DNA from: Sphingomonas sp. UV9
GTDB lineage: Bacteria > Pseudomonadota > Alphaproteobacteria > Sphingomonadales > Sphingomonadaceae
Assembly: GCF_004101245.1 (NCBI RefSeq)
Contig: NZ_SCIN01000001.1
Location: forward strand, 1,130,784-1,194,783
Reading direction: 5' to 3'
DNA length: 64,000 bases
Shown: positions 58,618 through 64,000 of the stretch, piece by piece
Layout: each line of letters begins with the position of its first letter
Position numbering within the stretch: the first letter of the stretch is position 1
The notes under the pieces: model-generated
Database searches by the model: none
The model's input: the letters and a program-made list of their open reading frames with translations, nothing else
Told to the model about the DNA's origin: nothing
Program-made: the position numbers and the translations under genes

Positions 58618-60987
58618 TCAGAATTTCGCGGTGAGGGTCGCGAATACCTGACGCGGGTTGCCGTAATAGGCGGTCAGCACGCCGTCGCTGCCGAGTGATG
58701 GCCGCAACGCGCCCGCCGCCGTGCGCAGATAGTCGCCGGTATCGGGGTTCTGCAGCAGGAAATTATAGCCCGACACGACATAGCGCTTGTTCGTCAGGTT
58801 CTTGCCGTGCACCCCGATCGAGAAGCGCGCATCGATGGTATAAACCAGGTTCGCGTCGAGCAACGCATATGCCGGCTGGTCGAGCAACGGCGTCCGCAAC
58901 TCAAACTGCTGCGAATCGCTGCGATAGGACAGCGTCGTGCTCGCGTCGATCGCGCCCCCGGATCCGACCGGTACATGATAGGCCAGCGTGCCGCTCGCGG
59001 TCAGGTCGGGCGTGTTCTGAAACCTGCGATTGGCGGCGACATTGATCCCGCGGGCGTCGATGAAGCGCGTGTATTTGGCATCGAGATAGCCAATCGTCCC
59101 CGACAGGTTGATCCGGTCGCTGGCACCCGCAATCCCCTCCGCGACCGTCAGATTGGCCTCGCCTTCGATGCCGTTGATCCGGGCGCGACCGGCGTTGGTG
59201 GTGATGCCGATGAAGGTCTGGATACCGCCGACAGTGGCACCGACCGATCCGGGCACCTGCACATCGGTGTATTTGGAGTGGAACCCCGCGATGGCGAGCG
59301 TCAGCCGACGGTCGAACAGCGACGCCTTGTATCCAGCCTCGAAGCTTTCGACGCTCTCGGGCCCGAACGACAGGAAATTATAGATATCCTGCTGGTCGCC
59401 GCCTGCACCGGTAATGCCGTTGCCGTTCAGGTCGGGGGCCGCGGTACCGACGCCGCGCGGGTCGAACCCGCCGCCCTTGAACCCCTTGGACCAGCTCGCA
59501 TACAGCGTGTTGTTGGCATCGGGCTTGAAGCTGACGGACGCGCGCGGCGTGAACTTCGCGAAGGTCGCCGTCCCGCGGAAGTCGGTCTGGCGTGCGATCG
59601 GAGCGGTCATGCCGCCGAAAAACGGCGAGGCGCCCAGATACACATTGCGCTGAACCTGCGACATGCGATCATCCCAGGTGTAGCGTCCGCCGACCGAGAG
59701 GCTGAGCTTCCGCGTGACGTCGAGCGTGGCATCGCCGAAGATCGCCACCGTGTTGGTCCGCACGTTCCCGAACGTTAGGGCGGTCACGGTCGCCGGCAGC
59801 CGCACGTCGAATACGGTGCGTGCCTTGGCGTCGAGATAATACAGCCCCGCCAGCATGTTGACCGGTCCGGCATCGACCAGCAGCTGCACTTCCTGGCTAA
59901 ACTGTTCGTTATTGTAAAAGGCGGGGACGTCGACGTCGACCGCGGGCAGCGCGTCGAAATCGATCGGCGTCGCGCTGTCGTCCTTGCGATAGCCGGTGAT
60001 GCTGCGCAGCGTCAGGAACGCGGCGGGCTTGAGTTCGGCGAAGAATGAGCCCCCATAGGCCTCGACCGACTGCTTCGGCGCGACCAGTCCCCCGCGACTG
60101 TCGAACACGTTGGACAGCACGGGCGTCTGGGAGACCAGACCCGGAATCAGCCGATGCCCGCCCCGTGGGTTGCTGTTATCCTTCGTATAGTCTCCCGACA
60201 GGCGGAAGAATGCGCTGTCGCCCGCCTCATACTGCAGCGTGCCGCGCGCGCCCCAGAAGTCCTTGTTGTAGTTGTCCTGTCCCGTAGTGAGATTGGTGCC
60301 GAACCCACCCCGGCTTAGCCGCGCGACCGCTCCACCAATCCTGAACCCGGTGTCGCCGATCGGCGTGCTCGCGCTGATCACGCCGTCTGCCTGGTCATAG
60401 CTGCCATAGGTCCCGCGAATGCTCAGCGTCGGATCCGCACCGATCCGGCGGGTCACGTATTTCACGGCACCGCCGATCGTGTTGCGACCGTAAAGCGTGC
60501 CCTGCGGCCCGCGCAGCACCTCGATCCGCTCCACATCGTAAATGTCGAGCACCGCGGCCTGCGGACGGTTGAGATAGACGTCGTCGAGATAGATCCCCAC
60601 GCCCGCCTCGAACCCGGCAACCGGATCTTGCTGGCCCACACCGCGAATGAAGGCGGTCAACGTCGAATTGGTGCCGCGCGACGTCTCGAGCGTGACGTTC
60701 GGCGTGACACTCGCCAGATCGGTGACGTCCAGTGCACCCGACGCCTCAAGCTGCGCGCCCGTAAACGCGGTGATCGCAATCGGAACGTCGAGCAGCCGCT
60801 CCTCACGGCGGCGGGCGGTGACAACGATATCGCCGTCTATCCCGGCCTCTTCGGCGATTGGTCCGACCTGGGCGGCGTCTGCAGCCCTGGTGCCGGGTTC
60901 CGTCTGCGCGGATGCGGATCCTGCGAGCAGCGCACCGAGTGCGACCCCGGCGTTCAACATGATCATCACGGATTTCGGCTGTGCCAC
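58618..60987 (-). CDS. TonB-dependent outer-membrane receptor (catabolic type)
   Basis: A 789-residue receptor with signal region (MLNAGVALGALLAGSASAQ), TonB box GDIVVTARRREERLLDVPIA, plug motifs RGTNSTLTAFIRGVGQQDPV and VEVLRGPQGTLYGRNTIGG, and a barrel ending in RQVFATLTAKF. This sequence type is abundant in sphingomonads for uptake of hydrophobic or aromatic nutrients. GTG 60987 is selected because AGGAGGGG lies upstream and the signal peptide follows; the longer frame has no ribosome site. It is divergent from a TetR regulator with a dyad between them, and precedes the spinster MFS gene. Confidence 0.9.
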   Translation of the reverse strand: MAQPKSVMIMLNAGVALGALLAGSASAQTEPGTRAADAAQVGPIAEEAGIDGDIVVTARRREERLLDVPIAITAFTGAQLEASGALDVTDLASVTPNVTLETSRGTNSTLTAFIRGVGQQDPVAGFEAGVGIYLDDVYLNRPQAAVLDIYDVERIEVLRGPQGTLYGRNTIGGAVKYVTRRIGADPTLSIRGTYGSYDQADGVISASTPIGDTGFRIGGAVARLSRGGFGTNLTTGQDNYNKDFWGARGTLQYEAGDSAFFRLSGDYTKDNSNPRGGHRLIPGLVSQTPVLSNVFDSRGGLVAPKQSVEAYGGSFFAELKPAAFLTLRSITGYRKDDSATPIDFDALPAVDVDVPAFYNNEQFSQEVQLLVDAGPVNMLAGLYYLDAKARTVFDVRLPATVTALTFGNVRTNTVAIFGDATLDVTRKLSLSVGGRYTWDDRMSQVQRNVYLGASPFFGGMTAPIARQTDFRGTATFAKFTPRASVSFKPDANNTLYASWSKGFKGGGFDPRGVGTAAPDLNGNGITGAGGDQQDIYNFLSFGPESVESFEAGYKASLFDRRLTLAIAGFHSKYTDVQVPGSVGATVGGIQTFIGITTNAGRARINGIEGEANLTVAEGIAGASDRINLSGTIGYLDAKYTRFIDARGINVAANRRFQNTPDLTASGTLAYHVPVGSGGAIDASTTLSYRSDSQQFELRTPLLDQPAYALLDANLVYTIDARFSIGVHGKNLTNKRYVVSGYNFLLQNPDTGDYLRTAAGALRPSLGSDGVLTAYYGNPRQVFATLTAKF

Positions 60988-61060
60988 GGTGTCATCCCCT
61001 CCTGCGGCGCCCGCTTGATGCGCCCGGTATGATCCGGGTTGTGCGCCTTGATGACAGCCT

Positions 61061-61082
61061 ATACTGAAACCTGAACCAGTAT
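61061..61082. promoter_or_regulatory. Inverted repeat, candidate TetR operator
   Basis: ATACTG (61061-61066), 10 bases, CAGTAT (61077-61082), in the 123-base gap between the divergent receptor and TetR genes, 29 bases before the regulator start. Length and position fit a TetR-family operator controlling both. Confidence 0.5.
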
Positions 61083-61110
61083 TCAACTTGTGTATCGAGG
61101 CAGATAAAAA

Positions 61111-61779
61111 ATGGCAAAGGCGCAGGAAACGACGCCGTCAGAGTCCGCGGTCATCGGCGAAGGCAAAGCGCCTCGTACCGAGCGTGGCCGCCGAACGATG
61201 CGCGCGATCCTGGACGCCGCTGCGGTCGAATTCGGCGACAATGGGTTTCACCAGGCGTCGATCAGCGACATCACGCGCCGCGCCGGGGTCGCGCTCGGAA
61301 GTTTCTACACGTATTTCGACTCCAAGGACGCGGTGTTCCGCGCGCTCGTACGTGACATGTCAGACCAGGTTCGCGATCATGTCGCTCCTGCAATCCTTTC
61401 TGCTCCTGACCAGATTGCGGCGGAGCAGGCGGGGCTTCGCGAGTTCATCACCTTCGTCCGCCGGCACAAGGAAATCTACCGGATCATCGACGAATCCGAA
61501 TTCGTCGATTCCGAGAGTTTCCGCCTTCATTACGCGACTACGGCAGACCGAATCACCGGCCGCCTGCGCAAGGCCGCCGAGCGCGGCGAAGTCACGGGCG
61601 ACGTCAGCGAGGTCCATGGCTGGGCGATCATGGGAATGAACGTCTTCCTCGGACTTCGCTACGGCGTCTGGAGCGAAGACGAGACACCAGATGATATCGC
61701 TACGGTCGTCGCGAAAATGCTAAAAGATGGCATTTTGCGCAGCCCTGATGACCGAGCTATGCCCGAGGTCAATTATTGA
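61111..61779 (+). CDS. TetR/AcrR-family transcriptional regulator
   Basis: A 222-residue repressor-type protein. The N-terminal helix-turn-helix is TMRAILDAAAVEFGDNGFHQ, ASISDITRRAGVALGSFYTY, FDSKDAVFRALV; the C-terminal ligand domain is divergent (LREFITFVRRHKEIYRIIDE, GWAIMGMNVFLGLRYGVWSE). It is divergent from the receptor/MFS genes and probably represses them until a ligand, perhaps an acyl-CoA or aromatic intermediate, binds. The adjacent amidohydrolase gene converges with it. Confidence 0.9.
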   Translation: MAKAQETTPSESAVIGEGKAPRTERGRRTMRAILDAAAVEFGDNGFHQASISDITRRAGVALGSFYTYFDSKDAVFRALVRDMSDQVRDHVAPAILSAPDQIAAEQAGLREFITFVRRHKEIYRIIDESEFVDSESFRLHYATTADRITGRLRKAAERGEVTGDVSEVHGWAIMGMNVFLGLRYGVWSEDETPDDIATVVAKMLKDGILRSPDDRAMPEVNY

Positions 61780-61797
61780 TGGGCGGATTGGGTACAC

Positions 61798-61857
61798 GAC
61801 CCACAAACGGTCATTGGCCTGCGGTTCCGGGCTCACCAGTTTTGGACGTTCATTCAT
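61798..61857. repeat. 60-bp intergenic repeat, copy D
   Basis: GACCCA at 1-6, CGG-T-CATT at 11-18 and GTTCATTCAT at 51-60. Its right end supplies the TGA stop of the amidohydrolase gene on the other strand. Confidence 0.7.
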
Positions 61858-63179
61858 CTTCGGACATCGGATTGAGAGGGCGGTTGTGATTGGCTTGAGA
61901 ACGAGTTCGTGACGATGGTCCCGCCCATCATAACCATCCGAACGCGACGAAGCGCGGCGATATCCGCGGTCGGATCGCCCGATACAGCGACCAGATCGGC
62001 TAGAAGACCAGGTTTTACCATACCCAGCTTGTCAGCGAGATGGAGCGACAGCGCGTTGCCCGAGGTCGCAGCGATCAAGACGTCTGCACGGCGCATCCCC
62101 GCATCGACCAGCAATTCCATCTCGCGCACGTTCTGCCCGTGCGCGAACACGCCAGCATCGCCGCCGACGCAGATCGGGACTCCTGCTTTAAGGGCCAGCG
62201 TCAGACTCAAACGACTGAGCGCGACAGCGGGCGGCGCCGGTTCGCTGCCGTTCCAGCCGCGATAATGCGACGTCGCGTCCGATGCGGCGAGCGTCGGGCA
62301 CAGCGCGATGCGCTTGGCTGCCATGGCTGCAAAGATCGCAGGCGTACCGCCATAGCCATGTTCGATGGTGTCGACCCCGGCGGCAACCGCACGTCGCATA
62401 CCCTCGGCGGTGGCGGCGTGGACGGCGACCGGTCGCCCCGCATCATGCGCCGCCGCGACCGCTGCCGTGATCTCGGCGAGGCTCAGCGTCGCGCGGCTCT
62501 CCTCGCCGGGCCGCCAGCGATAATCGGCGTAAAGCTTCACCCAGTCCGCGCCCGCCGCGATCTGACGGCGCACCGCGGCCACCATCTGATCGACCCCCGA
62601 CACCTCCTCGGCCCCTTGGGGGATGCCGACGCCAGGCTCGAAACCCTTCGGACCATAAGCGCCCAGTGCCACGATTGCCCGCGTCGCGACCGACAGCCGC
62701 GGCCCCGGCACGATACCCTGATCGATCGCGGCCTTCAGTCCGACATCCGCATAGCCCGCGCCCTCCGTGCCGAGATCGCGTTCGCTGGTGAAGCCGGCGA
62801 GCAACGTTGCCTTGGCATTTGCGACCGCGCGCGCGGTGCGGAGTGCGAGCGGCTCATGCAGAACCTGATCGTCCCAGCTGGCTTCGTTGTAAGGGTGCAG
62901 GAACAGATGCCCATGACCCTCGATCATGCCGGGCATCAGTGTATCCCCGGCAAGCTCGACGATGCGCGTATCGGCGGGCAGCGACAGTTCGGGCCCCACG
63001 GCGACGATCCGGTCGCCCGTGACCAGCACCTGCCAGCCGGCATGGACCACCCCGTCCGCGCCGTCGAAGACGCCGGCTGGTTTCAGGAGGATCGATGCCG
63101 GACCGGACGCCGGCAGCGCCCCCGCGGGTCCGAGCAAGACCGCCGCGGTCGTCAGCATTACCGTCGTCAGCCACCGCAT
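61854..63179 (-). CDS. Exported amidohydrolase (imidazolonepropionase/prolidase-like)
   Basis: A 441-residue TIM-barrel metallohydrolase. The metal ligands are visible: HxH in [14 protein letters not shown], the carbamylated-Lys region [14 protein letters not shown], His in [12 protein letters not shown] and DTIEHGYGG, and the Asp in [14 protein letters not shown] signal sequence ([20 protein letters not shown]) sends it to the periplasm. Related exported enzymes act as prolidases or cleave N-acyl and cyclic amides. The tail after the barrel ([16 protein letters not shown]) is low in complexity, and its stop codon lies in repeat copy D, so the C-terminus may have been changed by the repeat. 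It may process the substrate of the nearby receptor. Confidence 0.87.
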   Translation of the reverse strand: MRWLTTVMLTTAAVLLGPAGALPASGPASILLKPAGVFDGADGVVHAGWQVLVTGDRIVAVGPELSLPADTRIVELAGDTLMPGMIEGHGHLFLHPYNEASWDDQVLHEPLALRTARAVANAKATLLAGFTSERDLGTEGAGYADVGLKAAIDQGIVPGPRLSVATRAIVALGAYGPKGFEPGVGIPQGAEEVSGVDQMVAAVRRQIAAGADWVKLYADYRWRPGEESRATLSLAEITAAVAAAHDAGRPVAVHAATAEGMRRAVAAGVDTIEHGYGGTPAIFAAMAAKRIALCPTLAASDATSHYRGWNGSEPAPPAVALSRLSLTLALKAGVPICVGGDAGVFAHGQNVREMELLVDAGMRRADVLIAATSGNALSLHLADKLGMVKPGLLADLVAVSGDPTADIAALRRVRMVMMGGTIVTNSFSSQSQPPSQSDVRR

Positions 63180-63292
63180 GGTCTTTCCCCCCGTTCTCGC
63201 CTTACGCTTCGGGTATCCCGAAGACCTGAGAGGACCTGTCGAGCGCAGCTACCGCCCGGGCGGCTGACGTCGATCTGTCTGGATTCAGCGCG

Positions 63293-64000
63293 TCACCGCG
63301 TCTGGCTTTCCGCCGCTGCTCCTTCGAGCTTGTCCTGCGTCCGGGTGTCGAAGTCGCCTGCATCATGGCGTTCGTGGAGCTGGCTGGCGGGATCGCCCAT
63401 GATCCGGTTGACCATCCGCCCGCGCCGGACCGCCGGTCGCGCGCCGACCAGGTCGGTCCAGCGCAGGACGTTCTCATATGCGTCCACTTGGAGGAACTCG
63501 GCGGCATCGTACACCTGCCCCGTTACGAGCGCGCCGTACCAAGGCCACACCGCCATGTCGGCGATCGAATAGGCATCGCCTCCGACATATTCGCTCTCGC
63601 CCAGGCGCCGGTCCAACACGTCGAGCTGGCGCTTCACTTCCATAGCGAAACGATCGATCGCATATTCGATCTTCACGGGTGCGTAGGCGTAGAAATGCCC
63701 GAAGCCGCCACCCAGCATTGGCCCAGCACCCATCTGCCAGAACAGCCACGACAGCACTTCGGCGCGCTTTGCGACATCGGTCGGGAGGAACGCGCCGAAC
63801 TTCTCGGCAAGATAGACGAGGATCGATCCCGACTCGAATACCCGGATGGGTTCCGCGCCGCTGCGATCGACCAGCGCGGGGATTTTAGAGTTGGGATTGG
63901 CGTCGACGAAGCCGCTGCCAAACTGGTCTCCGTCCATGATCTTGATCAGCCAGGCATCATACTCGGCACCCGTATGGCCGGCGGCGAGCAGCTCCTCGAG
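63293..64000 (-). CDS. yghU: YghU-type glutathione S-transferase, 5' truncated by window edge
   Basis: The frame is open to the last base, giving 235 of roughly 285 residues. It matches the YghU/YfcG disulfide-reductase branch of glutathione transferases: EYDAWLIKIMDGDQFGSGFV, DANPNSKIPALVDR, the glutathione-binding RVFESGSILVYLAEKFGAFL, WLFWQMGAGPMLGGGFGHFY, and SIADMAVWPWYGALV in the helical domain. These enzymes reduce small disulfides with two glutathione molecules rather than conjugate xenobiotics. The in-frame ATG at 63937 is internal. It lies on the same strand as the amidohydrolase gene, 113 bases before it. Confidence 0.9.
   Translation of the reverse strand, partial: LEELLAAGHTGAEYDAWLIKIMDGDQFGSGFVDANPNSKIPALVDRSGAEPIRVFESGSILVYLAEKFGAFLPTDVAKRAEVLSWLFWQMGAGPMLGGGFGHFYAYAPVKIEYAIDRFAMEVKRQLDVLDRRLGESEYVGGDAYSIADMAVWPWYGALVTGQVYDAAEFLQVDAYENVLRWTDLVGARPAVRRGRMVNRIMGDPASQLHERHDAGDFDTRTQDKLEGAAAESQTR

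Noticed and set aside
1..64000. CRISPR arrays, rRNA genes, insertion sequences, prophage structural genes
   Set aside because: No regularly spaced direct repeats, rRNA-like blocks, transposase motifs or capsid/tail genes were seen on either strand.

Overview
The window is a high-GC stretch of an alphaproteobacterial chromosome, most probably from a sphingomonad (Sphingomonas or a close relative). The signs are three large TonB-dependent receptors with VVTG / VVTA plugs, FecI-FecR-FecA signalling, an ECF sigma factor paired with a DUF1109 (NrsF-type) anti-sigma, many GTG starts, tightly overlapping genes and GC-rich inverted repeats between convergent genes. No rRNA, tRNA, CRISPR array, integrase or transposase was recognised.

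Layout. 0-7 kb: the end of an acyl-CoA thioesterase, an EF-hand protein followed by an OmpR-type two-component pair, then a coupled M3 peptidase and MHS-family transporter. 7-11 kb: a Crp/Fnr regulator divergent from a heme-type N-hydroxylase (GntA/YcgG family) and a DUF1989 protein, then a lactate-monooxygenase-like flavoenzyme and the decayed end of a histidine kinase. 11-16 kb: a TonB receptor and a GH5-like glycosidase separated by about 1 kb of unusually AT-rich DNA. 16.7-18.9 kb: a small decayed island (AlpA, a MerR-like regulator, a small acidic protein). 19-22 kb: secreted metallo-beta-lactamase-fold, esterase and DJ-1-type proteins.

21.9-26.7 kb is a bufferin (copper-binding RiPP) locus. 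It holds BufA2, BufB (MNIO enzyme), BufC and a DUF1223 thioredoxin-like protein on the minus strand, a sigma factor with its NrsF-like anti-sigma, and BufA1 plus a DoxX protein on the plus strand. Three identical GTAACC-N16-CGAA promoters sit before bufA2, the sigma gene and bufA1, so the locus looks like a complete self-regulated metal-stress unit.

26.7-47 kb: an SRPBCC protein and a LysR/aldo-keto reductase pair, then a c-di-GMP protein with a cupredoxin, facing a DUF3034 protein and an exported truncated hemoglobin. Next come a fecI-fecR-TonB receptor set, a PepSY-like/VIT/DUF3833 iron group, a perfect 7-1-7 Fur box, and a six-gene translationally coupled cluster: thermostable-hemolysin family, AMP-ligase fused to a heme-oxygenase-like diiron oxidase, SDR, TPR protein, methyltransferase and PAP2 phosphatase. 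I know of no described product for this cluster and regard it as the best candidate for an undescribed pathway. An exported Dps-like protein follows.

47-64 kb: a two-component pair divergent from a TolC/CzcA heavy-metal efflux pair without an adaptor gene, a TupA-like ATP-grasp protein, a PLP enzyme and a frameshifted deaminase. Then come a catabolic-looking set (spinster MFS, TonB receptor, TetR, amidohydrolase) and the 3'-part of a YghU-type glutathione transferase. Five copies of a 60-bp degenerate intergenic repeat with fixed spacing are scattered over 18-62 kb.
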